Positions 50,981 through 61,058 of a stretch of 64,000 bases of DNA are shown piece by piece. Made by a program: the position numbers and the translations under genes. Below the pieces are notes generated by a model, which was given only the letters and a program-made list of their open reading frames with translations, searched no databases and was not told where the DNA came from. Location: the NCBI RefSeq assembly GCF_004345425.1, contig NZ_SLVP01000010.1, forward strand, positions 1-64,000, given 5' to 3'. Each line of letters begins with the position of its first letter. The first letter of the stretch is position 1. The stretch is from Paenibacillus sp. BK033. GTDB taxonomy: Bacteria; Bacillota; Bacilli; Paenibacillales; Paenibacillaceae.

Positions 50981-51880
50981 ATGAAGCGTTCAACCGGCGA
51001 AAAGTTCGGACAGGCGGTTATTACCCTGCTCCTTCTGCTGCTCTGCCTGACGGTCCTGTATCCGTTCGTTTACATGCTGGCGATTTCCCTGAACACGGGC
51101 AGCGACGCCGCCAAGGGAGGCGTATATTTGTGGCCGAGGCAATTCACGTTGTCCAACTTCCATATCGTGCTTGGCAACAAGGTCATTCAGCACTCTTACC
51201 TGATTACGATTCTTCGAACGATTATCGGCACGGTGAGCGGGCTTCTGGTGACGCTGCTGGCCGCGTTCGCCTTGTCCTACAGGCAGATGCCGGCGAGAAA
51301 GACGCTGCTCGCGATCGTTCTGATCACGATGCTGTTTAGCGGCGGTCTCATACCGTTCTATATTCAGCTGTATGATTTGTCTCTGATCAACACGTTCTGG
51401 GTATACGTTCTGCCAAGCGCCTTTTCAGCCTGGAATATGTTCGTCATGCTGAAGTTTATCCAAGGCATTCCGGAAGCGTTGATCGAATCGGCGGAGATGG
51501 ACGGCGCGAAGCCGCCAAGAGTCCTGTTCTCGATTATCATTCCGTTATCCAAGCCGATGCTCGCCGCGCTTGGTCTCTTCACGGGCGTTATGCACTGGAA
51601 CGACTGGTTCGCCGGCGCCTTCTTCGTCTCGGACCAGAATCTCATTCCGGTCCAAACGTTCTTGCAGCAGCTGCTCTCCGCACAGGATATCTCGGTGGTG
51701 ATGGGCTCCAATAATAGCGTGGAGGCACTCGCGCGGGGCAGCCAAAACCTGGCTCAGGTGACGCTGATGTCCGTGAAGATGGCAACCGTCATGGTAAGCG
51801 CCATTCCCATTCTGTGCGTGTATCCGTTCCTTCAGCGGTTTTTCGTCAAAGGCGTACTTATCGGTTCGGTCAAAGGATAA
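50981..51880 (+). CDS. Sugar ABC transporter permease (YtcP-like)
   Basis: A 299-residue CUT1 permease, three bases after its partner. Membrane segments are at about 13-33, 75-97, 108-128, 140-160, 185-205 and 262-282. The EAA loop is LIESAEMDGAKPPRVLFSIIIP (about residues 167-188), and the protein ends GVLIGSVKG. As in the first locus there is no ATPase gene nearby. Confidence 0.91.
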   Translation: MKRSTGEKFGQAVITLLLLLLCLTVLYPFVYMLAISLNTGSDAAKGGVYLWPRQFTLSNFHIVLGNKVIQHSYLITILRTIIGTVSGLLVTLLAAFALSYRQMPARKTLLAIVLITMLFSGGLIPFYIQLYDLSLINTFWVYVLPSAFSAWNMFVMLKFIQGIPEALIESAEMDGAKPPRVLFSIIIPLSKPMLAALGLFTGVMHWNDWFAGAFFVSDQNLIPVQTFLQQLLSAQDISVVMGSNNSVEALARGSQNLAQVTLMSVKMATVMVSAIPILCVYPFLQRFFVKGVLIGSVKG

Positions 51881-51965
51881 GACATTTCGTTCTTGTTGCA
51901 TGTTATCGCAGGGTATTAGGATTGACCACATATACCAAAATAGCCAGACAGAGAGGGGAAAAAAC

Positions 51966-53660
51966 ATGAAAAGTCGCGCATTTTACGCGAAATCGACCAC
52001 AGCCGGCGCGCTCGCCGCGCTTATGCTGGCCTTAACCGCCTGCTCGGGCGGAGGCGGCAGCTCGACGAACTCGCCATCCCAGGATCCGGAACAGACCGGG
52101 CAGACGGCCGAGGGAGGCAAGCAGCAAGGAGGAAAGTTTAATCTGTGGCTCGGATGGACGACCACCGTCAATAACGACAGCATGGTGCAAAAATATTGGA
52201 GAGAGAATGAACCGTTCATCGATGTGCAGATCGAATCCACGCAAGGCGACGCTTCCACCGCGCTTAACCTGAAGCTGAATACGGGCGGCTTCGATGATGC
52301 GGCCATCTTCGGGCGGAGCGACGTTATCAATACGTCGATGGTTCGCTCCGGTACGATCCAGCCGCTTGAGAAATACTTCGACATGCCGGACAAATATCCG
52401 GGACTCGCTTCGATTCCGAAGCAATATCTGGATGCGATGAAGGACAAGGACGGACATATCTGGTCCATTCCGACGTGGTATGACCAGAACCCGGAAGATC
52501 CATGGCCGGGCTGGGCATCTCTTGGTTGGTTCGTACGCGAGGACGTCCTGGAGAAAGCGGGCATGAAGAAAGAAGATTTGGCTACGATTGAAGGCGTGGA
52601 GCAATATTTGAAGGCGGCAAGCCAGCAGACCGACGCCTCCGGCAACAAGCTCATCCCGCTGGGCTTCCTGTCGGATGCCAACGACGAGAACGTCATTCTG
52701 AACACGTTCGGCGTATCGACCAGCGGCGGCGGCGTCGTACCGGTGGAGAAGAAGGGCGACGACTACGAGTTCATCTATGATAATCCGCAATACAAAGAAG
52801 CTTACAAGTGGATGAACAAAATGTACAACGAAGGACTAATCGACAAAGAAGCGATCACGGACAAAAAAGAGCGCTACAAGGAAAAAAATCAGTCCGGACG
52901 CATTGCGATGAACGTTGGCGGATTCTTCAACATGGATGCACATCTGTGGGAAGTGCTGAACGGACCTACCGCACCGGCCTGGTATTATCAGACTGTTCCG
53001 TATCCTAAGGTGGCCGGCGTAGACAAAGTCGGCATTAACACCATCATTAATCCGAATCCGGGCGATGACGTGTATATCAGCAAAAATACGAAAAATCTCG
53101 ACGCCATACTCAAATTCTTCGATTATACGCTTACGCCTAAGCCGGAAATGCAGCAAGTCGTCAATGAAGGACCTGCGGGAACCTTCTGGGATTGGGTGGA
53201 TAAGCCGCTGGGCAAATGGCATTATATCGACGAGAACTACACGGCGCTTCACGATTCCGGCGATGCAGCGAAGAAAGCAAGCACAACGCCTGAGCTTTAC
53301 GCAACGTCCTCGTACAGCAACGAGTGGTATCCATGGTGGAATTACGAGGCTACCGACACCGTAGCGGGACGACAGAAGACAATCGATTTCACCAACGCAA
53401 TCAGCAAAATGGGAGCTATTCGGGTTGCGGAGCCGTATGACTTGGTCAAATCGGAACCGGGCAGCCTGTGGGAGAAATATTCGCCCGAGCTGGAAAACGT
53501 AAGGAAGGAATACAAGGCCAAGCTGATGATGGCCAAGGACGACAAGGCCTTCGAAGCGGCATGGACCGAGTTCCAGTCGGCGCTTGAGAAGCGCGCGCAT
53601 TGGAGCGAGCTGAAGGATGAATGGCATCAGCTGCTATCCAAGCAATTCCCAGGAGCATAA
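51966..53660 (+). CDS. Sugar ABC transporter solute-binding lipoprotein
   Basis: A 564-residue extracellular binding protein of the LipO/YtcQ type. Lipobox LTAC gives Cys26, followed by a serine/glycine linker. The mature protein shows family features such as GWASLGWFVREDVLEKAGMKKEDL. Compared with the first locus' binding protein it is longer and lacks a DUF3502-type ending, so it is a different subgroup, and it comes after rather than before the permeases. ATG 51966 follows GAGAGGGG; the frame upstream to 51900 has no signal-like features. Confidence 0.91.
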   Translation: MKSRAFYAKSTTAGALAALMLALTACSGGGGSSTNSPSQDPEQTGQTAEGGKQQGGKFNLWLGWTTTVNNDSMVQKYWRENEPFIDVQIESTQGDASTALNLKLNTGGFDDAAIFGRSDVINTSMVRSGTIQPLEKYFDMPDKYPGLASIPKQYLDAMKDKDGHIWSIPTWYDQNPEDPWPGWASLGWFVREDVLEKAGMKKEDLATIEGVEQYLKAASQQTDASGNKLIPLGFLSDANDENVILNTFGVSTSGGGVVPVEKKGDDYEFIYDNPQYKEAYKWMNKMYNEGLIDKEAITDKKERYKEKNQSGRIAMNVGGFFNMDAHLWEVLNGPTAPAWYYQTVPYPKVAGVDKVGINTIINPNPGDDVYISKNTKNLDAILKFFDYTLTPKPEMQQVVNEGPAGTFWDWVDKPLGKWHYIDENYTALHDSGDAAKKASTTPELYATSSYSNEWYPWWNYEATDTVAGRQKTIDFTNAISKMGAIRVAEPYDLVKSEPGSLWEKYSPELENVRKEYKAKLMMAKDDKAFEAAWTEFQSALEKRAHWSELKDEWHQLLSKQFPGA

Positions 53661-53692
53661 ACACATAGATACGGCGCAGCTCAGCCGTAAGA

Positions 53693-53722
53693 GAAGGGAA
53701 GCCGGGATGCCGGCTTCCCTTC
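53693..53722 (+). other. Strong stem-loop between binding-protein and kinase genes
   Basis: GAAGGGAAGCCGG (53693-53705), loop GATG, CCGGCTTCCCTTC (53710-53722): a 13-bp perfect stem without a T-run. It is more likely an mRNA 3'-end stabiliser for the binding-protein message than a terminator. Confidence 0.65.
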
Positions 53723-53766
53723 CGTCGGCTGCGGCCGGGCATTTTTCAGGAAAGGAGCGGGGCCTT

Positions 53767-55565
53767 TTGCGCTTCCCTCTCTCTCGATGGATCATCCGAT
53801 TTACCCGCGGCATGAGTCTCCGCGGCAAGATTTTGTCCTTATACGTGCTTATTCTGCTGCTGCCTACGCTGCTATTGGGAAGCGGTTCCGCGTATTTGGT
53901 TGCCCGCGGCTTCCACAACAGCTATTTGTCCGCCGTGGATGAGACGGTCCTGCAGACGGCGCAGATTACCGATTTCAGCAAACGAAACTACGATCTGTTG
54001 GCCGTCCGAACGGCGACCGACGGCGAGCTGATAGCCCGTCTCTCCAGGCAGTACGTCGATATGACGGAAGTGGTGGATACCGTCAATTACGTGGACCGCA
54101 CCTTCCTGCTTACGGGCAAGTATTTGCCCGGCATTTTGGATTTCCGCATTTATCATACGAACGATACGCTCGTGCAGGACGGTCAGCTGTTATGGCGCCC
54201 GGAATCGAGAATCATTGCGGGCCAGAAGGAAAGCGCGTGGTATCGGGATACCATGGCTGCCGCGGAGCCTCTCAAATGGAGCAGCGTGCCGGGAAGCCAG
54301 GATCGTTTCGTCATCACGCACAAGATTGTAGACAGGACGGGGACTCCGCTGGGTCTCGTTTATATATTGCTGGACTATGACGCTGTATTCGGGGAGCGGG
54401 TCGACCGTCCGTTTAACGATAAGGGAAGCTTGTTCATCGTGGATAACAACCGGAGCATCCTGGCGGCAACCGACCGGGAGCAGATCGGGAAAAGGCTTGC
54501 GCTAAGCGAGTGGCAAGAGGAACTCCAGGAGGACGACATCAACGATAAAGCTCATTGGCTGGATCTCACGCACAGCAAAGAGCTGCTCATCGTTAAGCCG
54601 CTATCTTCCGGTTGGAGCGTTGTTTCGTCCACCGCGATGAGGCAACTCAGCACCCAGGACCGCATGATCCTGCTTCTTATTGCCGGGATTACGATCTTCT
54701 TTTTGCTGCTGTCCGTATCTTTGATGATGACCGTCGTGCAGAACATCGTTCGGCGGATCCGCAAGCTTGGCAACCGAATGGGCGATCTGTCCCGGGGTGA
54801 ATTCGAAGCGGCCATCCGCTACAGCGAGCGGGACGAATTAGGCGACCTGGAAAATAGGTTTAACCTGATGTCCGAACGTCTAGGAAAACTCGTCGAAGAC
54901 ATCACGCAAGCCGGCTTGCAGGAGAAGGAGCAGGCATTCAGGGCATTGCAGGCCCAAATCAATCCGCATTTTATCTATAATTCGCTGGGGCTGCTCCGCT
55001 GCGCGCCATGGATGCGAGGGATCAGGAGCAAATTCAGATTATCGACGCGCTGACGACCTTCTACCGGCTGACACTGAACAATCAGATTAGCGTTATCCGA
55101 ATCAGGGAAGAGGTAGAGCATGTGAAGGCATACCTGGAAATCTGCGAATTCCGCTATCCGGGCAAAGTCCGGCTTGAGTGGGAAATCGACGAATCGGCGC
55201 TTGACTTGTATACGATCAAGACGGTGCTGCAGCCGATTGTGGAGAACTGCTACCAGCATGGCGCTATTGTCCGCAAGCAGGACGCTTTCATCCGTATTTC
55301 CATTCATAGTAGGGATGGCCGGGTCATTATGTCGGTGTTCGACAACGGGCAGGGCATTTCCGGGGATACGATCAGGCAGCTGGCTGAGGGAGTGTACGAA
55401 GGGAAAGGGAACGGTTTTGGCTCCACGAATATTAAGGAGCGGCTGGCGCTGTATTTTGGCGACGATGCCCGTTATACGATAGAAAGCGCTTTGGGAGCAT
55501 GGACGCTGGTTACGATTGATTTTCCGGCCTGCCGGGTCCAGCCAGTCATTAAGAAGGGGCGATAG
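53767..55565 (+). pseudogene. YesM-type sensor histidine kinase, frameshifted
   Basis: The gene would encode about 599 residues. It starts at TTG 53767, nine bases after AAAGGAG, with a transmembrane helix at about 20-42, a Cache-like sensor region, a second helix near 300-320, HAMP and the H-box QAQINPHFIYNSLG with H401. Near 55000 the frame shifts: the first frame ends at 55053 in unrelated residues, while the true continuation, AMDARDQEQIQIIDALTTFYRL, runs in another frame from 55005 to 55565 with VENCYQHG, DNGQGIS and GFGSTNIKERL of the ATPase domain. One G is missing after CGCTG (54997-55001), where relatives have a conserved tryptophan. The ATPase domain is thus cut from the sensor. It is either a real recent mutation or an assembly error. 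Confidence 0.75.
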
Positions 55566-55567
55566 GG

Positions 55568-57187
55568 ATGCTGAACGTACTTATTGTGGATGACGAAATA
55601 TCGCATGTGCAGGGACTCGTCCGGTTTATCGAATGGGAGAAGCTTGGCTATGCGGCACCGTCGACGGCAGAATCTGGAGAGGAAGCCGTAGAGATTCTTC
55701 AAGGCACGGAATTTGATGTGCTGATCACCGATGTTTCCATGCCCGGCATGACGGGGATCGAGCTTGCGGCGGAGGCGAAGCGGCTTCATCCCCATATTCA
55801 GATTCTGATGATCAGCGGCTACAACGAATTCGAATTCGTCCAGGATGCCATCCATGTCGGCGCTCAGGCCTATGTACTGAAGCCGCTCAAGATTGAAGAG
55901 GTGGCTTCGCGTCTGCAGAGCTTTCGGAGCGCCATTGAGATGCGGAAGGAAGTCGTGGAGCAGACCCGGGAGCTTGAGAAAAAAGTGTCGGGCAGCGTAA
56001 AGCTCGTCAAAGAAAGGTTCGTAGACGACCTGATCGCCGAGGACCTTCCCGTAGATGAGTTAATGGCTTCTTGGGACGGCCTGCTGACGCTTCCCGTTCT
56101 GGATCCCGGATACCAGATTATCGTGCTTGGCCTGGACCGCAATCCCTCCTCCGGGCAGGAGGCGAAGCAGCGGATGCTTCTTGGCAGCAGCTTTAAGAAA
56201 ACGGTGGAAATCGCCTTCTCCCATGACGATTCCGTCTGGCTTGCGCAGACTTCGTTCGACGAATTCGTTGCGCTCCACGTTAATCCGTCGCCGGCAGCGC
56301 GCGCCAAGGCGGAGAAGCAATATCAGTTTATTCAAGCCATCATGAGCGAGCAGTACGGGGCAAGCGTGACGATCGGCTGCAGCCGCGAAGGCTCCGCTTG
56401 GGAAGAAGCGCCGCTGCTGTACAGGGAAATACGGTTCAGCATGACCAAGGCGAGGCTGATCGCCGACGGTCAGATCGTGCGTGGAAGCGAAGCGGAGCCG
56501 GGCGACTTTGCGGCCTATCGGATGCATGACGAATTTATTCCGGGCTTGCTTAAGCGGCTTGACTCCGGCGATGCCGGGCAGGTTGCCGAATACATGGACC
56601 GTATCAAGGACGCGCTGCTTGCGACGGGGAATGCTTCTTTCTCCTATGCGCAGGCCTTCGCCATGAGCTTCCTGGGCGAGCTGATCCGTCATTTGAAGTG
56701 GAAGAACGAGCCGGACAGCGAAGCGAACATTCTGCTGTGGCGGCAAATGCTCGATTGCGGAAGCGCCTTGCAGCTGGCTGAACTGCTGACCGGCTACGTG
56801 CAGCGTTATATGGATACCGAGCAGAAAGCGCAATTGAACCAGCAGCATAACCTGATCCGGAGAGTATCCCTGTTTATTGAGGAGCGGCTTCACGAGCATT
56901 GGACGGTGAAGCAATTGGCGGAGCAATTTAATTTGAATGCCAGCTATCTCAGCGTGCTGTTTAAGAAGGAGATGGGAAGGACGATTTCCGAGTTCGTTCA
57001 GGATACCCGCATTACGCGCGCCAGAAAGCTGCTTCAGGATCCCAACGTTAAGGTCTACGAGGTCGCCGACCAGGTGGGCATTCAGACAACCGCGTATTTT
57101 ACTTATTTGTTCAAAAAGCTGGTGGGCGTCACCCCGCAGGAGTACCGGGATTACGGTTATTCACCAGAAGACGCCCGAGACCTTTAA
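55568..57187 (+). CDS. YesN-type response regulator (AraC output)
   Basis: A 539-residue regulator paired with the frameshifted kinase 2 bp upstream. The receiver domain has D9-D10, acceptor D55 (LITDVSMPGMTG) and LKPLKIEE; the C-terminal AraC domain has HWTVKQLAEQFNLNASYLSVLFKKEMGRTI and KVYEVADQVGIQTTAYFTYLFKKLVGVTPQEYR. It likely controls the transporter before it and perhaps the sulfatase and galactosidase genes after it. If the kinase is truly broken, it would be inactive or driven by another kinase. Confidence 0.9.
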   Translation: MLNVLIVDDEISHVQGLVRFIEWEKLGYAAPSTAESGEEAVEILQGTEFDVLITDVSMPGMTGIELAAEAKRLHPHIQILMISGYNEFEFVQDAIHVGAQAYVLKPLKIEEVASRLQSFRSAIEMRKEVVEQTRELEKKVSGSVKLVKERFVDDLIAEDLPVDELMASWDGLLTLPVLDPGYQIIVLGLDRNPSSGQEAKQRMLLGSSFKKTVEIAFSHDDSVWLAQTSFDEFVALHVNPSPAARAKAEKQYQFIQAIMSEQYGASVTIGCSREGSAWEEAPLLYREIRFSMTKARLIADGQIVRGSEAEPGDFAAYRMHDEFIPGLLKRLDSGDAGQVAEYMDRIKDALLATGNASFSYAQAFAMSFLGELIRHLKWKNEPDSEANILLWRQMLDCGSALQLAELLTGYVQRYMDTEQKAQLNQQHNLIRRVSLFIEERLHEHWTVKQLAEQFNLNASYLSVLFKKEMGRTISEFVQDTRITRARKLLQDPNVKVYEVADQVGIQTTAYFTYLFKKLVGVTPQEYRDYGYSPEDARDL

Positions 57188-57197
57188 ACAGCCTTCT

Positions 57198-58676
57198 TCA
57201 GCTCAAGCCAAGACGTTCGTATTGCTCGGGCGGCGCATCGCTTGCCTTCATAAGCGAGATAAGCAGCCCCTGCATCCGGTTCTCGGCCTCTTTGTCCTCC
57301 AGCGGCCTCAATTGATCCGGATCGTTAACCGTGTCGTAGAGCAGGGTCCCCATCCGGTGGGCGGGGACAAAGCTGTCCGCTTTGATCCGGAGCGTGCGCA
57401 CGCCTTTCGTAAACGGGAAGGGCTCGGCCAGCTCCATGCCGCGCAGCTCTTCAATGGAGAACAACGAGGCCATATGCGTAGGCATCAAGGTGTAATTGTA
57501 TAAAGGCGAGTTGTCCGGATGCACGGGGGCGCGCATATAAACGTATTGCCCGTCGGTGCAGTTGACGTGGGCGCCATGTATGCCGAACAGCACGGCTTCG
57601 CGGCTGCGCCGTCCTTCGGCTTCCGCCTTAAGCGCCTCCGACAGCGGGATGCCGGTCATATCCGGCGGGGCCGGAACGCCAAACAGCTCGAGCAGGGTTG
57701 GGGCAAGATCGATCATTTGCGTTAATTGGCCGCATCTTCTGCGGTGGTCGCCAGAGCGCGGATCCCATAGAAAAAGCGGCGTGCGGGCGATTTCGTTATA
57801 GAAAGGCATCATGCTTTTGCCCCACCAGTCATGCTCGCCGAGGAGCAGGCCATGATCCGTCGTGACGATCAGCATCGTATCCTTCCACAGATCATACTCG
57901 TCCATTGCGTCCAATACCTTGCCTAGCGAAGCGTCGCACATGCTGAGCAGCGCCGTATATTCGAAGCGGCAATGCTCGATTTCCTGCCTGGTTTCCTGTA
58001 CCTTGGCGTAATTGGGCCAGTCGAAGGGCTTGCCTTTATAGTCATGGGGATAGAGCTCCCGGTAGGCTTGCGGCGCAAAAAAAGGCTCATGCGGGTCAAA
58101 GGCTTCGATCTGCAGAAGCCATTTGTCTTCGCTCCGGTTGGTCCGAATAAACTCCAGCCCCTTCTCGAAGGTCTGCGACTGGGAATGGTCGGCCTCCGTG
58201 CTCATATATTGCCGGTTAATCCAATCCTGCCGGAACAGCCATCCGCGATACCCTTCGTATCGATGGACATGCTCCGGAATATCGGGATTCGCGACAACGC
58301 CTTTCCAAGGATCGCCTTCCTGCCCGCGCACGTTGTCCCAGGTCGTATATTGGTTATGGTAGGTTGCGCCGCCTGCCTCCCAGTAATGATAGTGGTCGCT
58401 GACCAAATGCGAATAGACCCCTTGCTGCCGAAGCAATGCGGGCAGGGAATCGTCAAAAGGCTCCAGCGGTCCCCAGCTTCGATGCAGGAAGTTATGACGG
58501 CCGGTGAGCAGATCCCGTCTTGCGGGCATGCAGGGCATGCTGCCTACCCAGTTGTTGTCAAAGGTTACGCTTCTTTCCGCAAGCCTGCTGAAGTTGGGCG
58601 CATGGACATCCTTTCCTCCGTAGGGAGGCAGCATATGGCGGTTCAGCGAATCGAACATGACGATTATGGCTTTCAT
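57198..58676 (-). CDS. Sulfatase (formylglycine type)
   Basis: A 492-residue sulfatase of the alkaline-phosphatase superfamily. The maturation motif is C49-M-P-A-R53 in GSMPCMPARRDLLTGR; C49 would be turned into formylglycine. Metal-binding residues are seen in MFDSLNR near the start and in LIVTTDHGLLLGEHDWWGKSMMPFYNE (about 267-293). It has no signal peptide, so it works in the cytoplasm on imported sulfated sugars or on small sulfate esters. An activating enzyme (anaerobic sulfatase-maturing enzyme or FGE) is not in the window. The gene faces the response regulator and is divergent from the alpha-galactosidase gene. Confidence 0.88.
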   Translation of the reverse strand: MKAIIVMFDSLNRHMLPPYGGKDVHAPNFSRLAERSVTFDNNWVGSMPCMPARRDLLTGRHNFLHRSWGPLEPFDDSLPALLRQQGVYSHLVSDHYHYWEAGGATYHNQYTTWDNVRGQEGDPWKGVVANPDIPEHVHRYEGYRGWLFRQDWINRQYMSTEADHSQSQTFEKGLEFIRTNRSEDKWLLQIEAFDPHEPFFAPQAYRELYPHDYKGKPFDWPNYAKVQETRQEIEHCRFEYTALLSMCDASLGKVLDAMDEYDLWKDTMLIVTTDHGLLLGEHDWWGKSMMPFYNEIARTPLFLWDPRSGDHRRRCGQLTQMIDLAPTLLELFGVPAPPDMTGIPLSEALKAEAEGRRSREAVLFGIHGAHVNCTDGQYVYMRAPVHPDNSPLYNYTLMPTHMASLFSIEELRGMELAEPFPFTKGVRTLRIKADSFVPAHRMGTLLYDTVNDPDQLRPLEDKEAENRMQGLLISLMKASDAPPEQYERLGLS

Positions 58677-58822
58677 TCGGATTCTCCTTTTGCGGGAATT
58701 TATTTGAAATTAAAGAAATCGGATCATCGTGCATCTTCCGCGACTTCATTATACCCCCTTGCGGGGGAGAGGCCATTGGCACAGCGGTTGGATTTTTATC
58801 GATTTGATTGCCTGCTTGTCTG

Positions 58823-58896
58823 AATCATCATATCGTCCATCATTATCCGTATATCGTTAATGGATTCGCGCTTCTTTTTTCCGTACGATTAGCCCA
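58823..58896 (+). promoter_or_regulatory. GH36 promoter with shared AraC-type operator
   Basis: The block contains AATCATCATATCGTCCAT, a second ATATCGT 21 bp further on (58830 and 58851), AATGG and then CGTACGATTAGCCCAT, with TACGAT (58884-58889) as -10 box. The same block with identical spacing recurs at 62003-62076. Direct repeats two helical turns apart, the downstream one against the -35 region, are typical for AraC activators. Confidence 0.65.
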
Positions 58897-58918
58897 TCAA
58901 ATACATGAGGTGATTCTC

Positions 58919-61039
58919 TTGAGCATACAATTCGATTCCGATTTGCGGTTATTTTCGATCATGACGGCAAACAGCTCCTACGTGTTTGGATTAAACGATA
59001 GGGGGATCCTGCAGCACTTGTATTGGGGGGCTCCCGTTGACGCTGCCGACTGCGCGCTCCTGATGGGTTCCCGTTCGCATAGCTCGTTTGACGCCGCGCT
59101 TGACCGGGAAGCGGAAGAATACGCCTACTGGGGCGGACTGTCGTATATGGAGCCAACGCTGAAGGTTCGCTTGCACGATGGCGTGCGCGATTTGCGTCTT
59201 GTCTACGACGGCTATCAAACGGAAGCAGAAGGCGGCAAAGAGACGCTCACCATTACGCTGAAGGATGAGACGTATCCAATTGAAGCCCGTCTGATCTATA
59301 CGGTGGTGCCGGGGCTTGATTTGATTGAGCGGTCCGCGGCTATCGTGAATACGGGCAGCGAGGATATCGTGCTGGAGAATGCCCAATCGGCAGCGTGGAC
59401 GATGCCAACGCTTGAGCATTACCGGCTGACGCACGTAACGGGCAAATGGGCCGGCGAGTTTCAACGGAGGGAGACGGTGCTGTCGGAAGGGAAGAAGGTG
59501 CTGGAGTCCCGCCGCGGCTTTACCGATGCCCACGCGAATCCTTGGTTTGCGATCGACAACGGCAGAGCAACGGAGGAAGCCGGCGAGGTATGGTTCGGGG
59601 CGCTGGCCTGGAGCGGCAACTGGAAGATCGTCGCGGAGAAAACGGCGTTTGACCTTGTGCGGGTAACGGGCGGCATCAACGACTTCGACAGCGAATGGAC
59701 GCTGGCTTCCGGAGAAAGCTTCGAGACGCCCGTATTTATCGGGGGATACGCTTGCGGCGGCTTTGGTTCGATGAGCCGCATGCTGCATCGGTATCAGTAT
59801 GAAGTCGTGGCTCCCGGACGGGACTTGCGCAAGGTGCTGTACAATTCGTGGGAAGCGACGTACTTTGACGTTAACGTGCAGGACCAGACGGCCCTTGCCG
59901 AACGTGCGGCGAAGCTTGGCGTAGAGCTGTTCGTCATTGACGACGGCTGGTTCGGGCAGCGCAACCACGACCGGGCGGGTCTTGGGGATTGGACCGTTAA
60001 TCCGGAGAAATTCCCGAACGGGCTCGGCGAGCTGATTGACAAGGTTCGCGGACTTGGCATGGAGTTCGGCATCTGGGTCGAGCCGGAAGCCGTAAACCCG
60101 GACAGCGAGCTGTACCGGAAGCATCCGGACTGGGTCTACCATTTCCCGACCCGCTCGCGGACGGAGCTGCGCAATCAGCTTGTCCTCAATATTTCCATGC
60201 CGGAAGTTAAAAGCTACATCATCGGCTTTATGTCCGATCTGCTGGAGCGTCATCGCATTTCCTTCGTGAAATGGGACATGAACCGGACCATTACCGAGCC
60301 GGGCATGATGAATCATCCGCTGAACCGGCAGAAGGAACTGTGGATCCGCCATGTGCGCAGCCTGTACGAGATCTGGTCGGAGCTGCGCGAGAAATTCCCG
60401 CATGTCGCGTTCGAGACCTGCGCGGGCGGCGGCTCCCGCATCGACTTCGGCATGCTGCGTTACGCGGACCAAGCTTGGCCAAGCGACAACACGGACGCTT
60501 TCGACCGGCTGAGCATTCAAGAAGGCTTCTCGTATGCGTACGCGCCTAAGCTGATGACCTGCTGGGTGACGGAAGAGGTAAGCGGAATGAACAAACGCGC
60601 GACTTCCATCCCGTATCGCTTCCACAGCGCCATGACGGGCACGCTTGGCATCGGCGCCAATCTGAATCATTGGAGCGAGGAGCAGCTTGCGGAAGCGGGC
60701 GCTTTGGTCGCGCAGTACAAAACGGTGCGTCCGCTCGTTCAGGAAGGCCGGCAGTATCGCTTGAGCATGCTGAGGCATAAAGGCGTCGAAGCGGTGCAAT
60801 ACGTCGGCATCGGCGAAAGCGGGGAAGAGGAAAGCGTGCTGTTTGCCTTCCTGCATTCGCAGAAGCTGGGAGACCGATTCCCGCGCTTGCTCCTGCAGGG
60901 CCTTAACCCGGACAAGCAATACCGCGTTGAAGGCATCGATGGCGTGTTTAGCGGACGCGCGCTTATGCGGATCGGAGTGGAGCTTCCGCTGAGAGGCGAC
61001 TTCGACAGCCTGATGTACCATATCCGGGAACAACGATAA
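58919..61039 (+). CDS. GH36 alpha-galactosidase
   Basis: A 706-residue family 36 alpha-galactosidase. It begins with TTG at 58919 after GAGGTGAT. The N-terminal supersandwich domain runs to about 320, then the TIM barrel: LFVIDDGWFGQRNHDRAGLGDW, the nucleophile D453 in FVKWDMNRTITEPG, and the acid/base D523 in WPSDNTDAFDRL, 70 residues later as in well-studied members. It releases alpha-1,6-linked galactose from melibiose, raffinose or galactomannan pieces in the cytoplasm. It is probably activated by the AraC regulator downstream, whose gene ends 19 bp away on the other strand. Confidence 0.93.
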   Translation: MSIQFDSDLRLFSIMTANSSYVFGLNDRGILQHLYWGAPVDAADCALLMGSRSHSSFDAALDREAEEYAYWGGLSYMEPTLKVRLHDGVRDLRLVYDGYQTEAEGGKETLTITLKDETYPIEARLIYTVVPGLDLIERSAAIVNTGSEDIVLENAQSAAWTMPTLEHYRLTHVTGKWAGEFQRRETVLSEGKKVLESRRGFTDAHANPWFAIDNGRATEEAGEVWFGALAWSGNWKIVAEKTAFDLVRVTGGINDFDSEWTLASGESFETPVFIGGYACGGFGSMSRMLHRYQYEVVAPGRDLRKVLYNSWEATYFDVNVQDQTALAERAAKLGVELFVIDDGWFGQRNHDRAGLGDWTVNPEKFPNGLGELIDKVRGLGMEFGIWVEPEAVNPDSELYRKHPDWVYHFPTRSRTELRNQLVLNISMPEVKSYIIGFMSDLLERHRISFVKWDMNRTITEPGMMNHPLNRQKELWIRHVRSLYEIWSELREKFPHVAFETCAGGGSRIDFGMLRYADQAWPSDNTDAFDRLSIQEGFSYAYAPKLMTCWVTEEVSGMNKRATSIPYRFHSAMTGTLGIGANLNHWSEEQLAEAGALVAQYKTVRPLVQEGRQYRLSMLRHKGVEAVQYVGIGESGEEESVLFAFLHSQKLGDRFPRLLLQGLNPDKQYRVEGIDGVFSGRALMRIGVELPLRGDFDSLMYHIREQR

Positions 61040-61058
61040 TCCTATCCGAATGGGGAAG

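Noticed and set aside
58991..61033. 680-codon open frame on the minus strand
   Set aside because: It lies exactly opposite the GH36 gene, whose catalytic motifs and ribosome site are clear. The antisense translation is rich in Arg, His and Ala with no recognisable domain, the usual shadow of a GC-rich gene.
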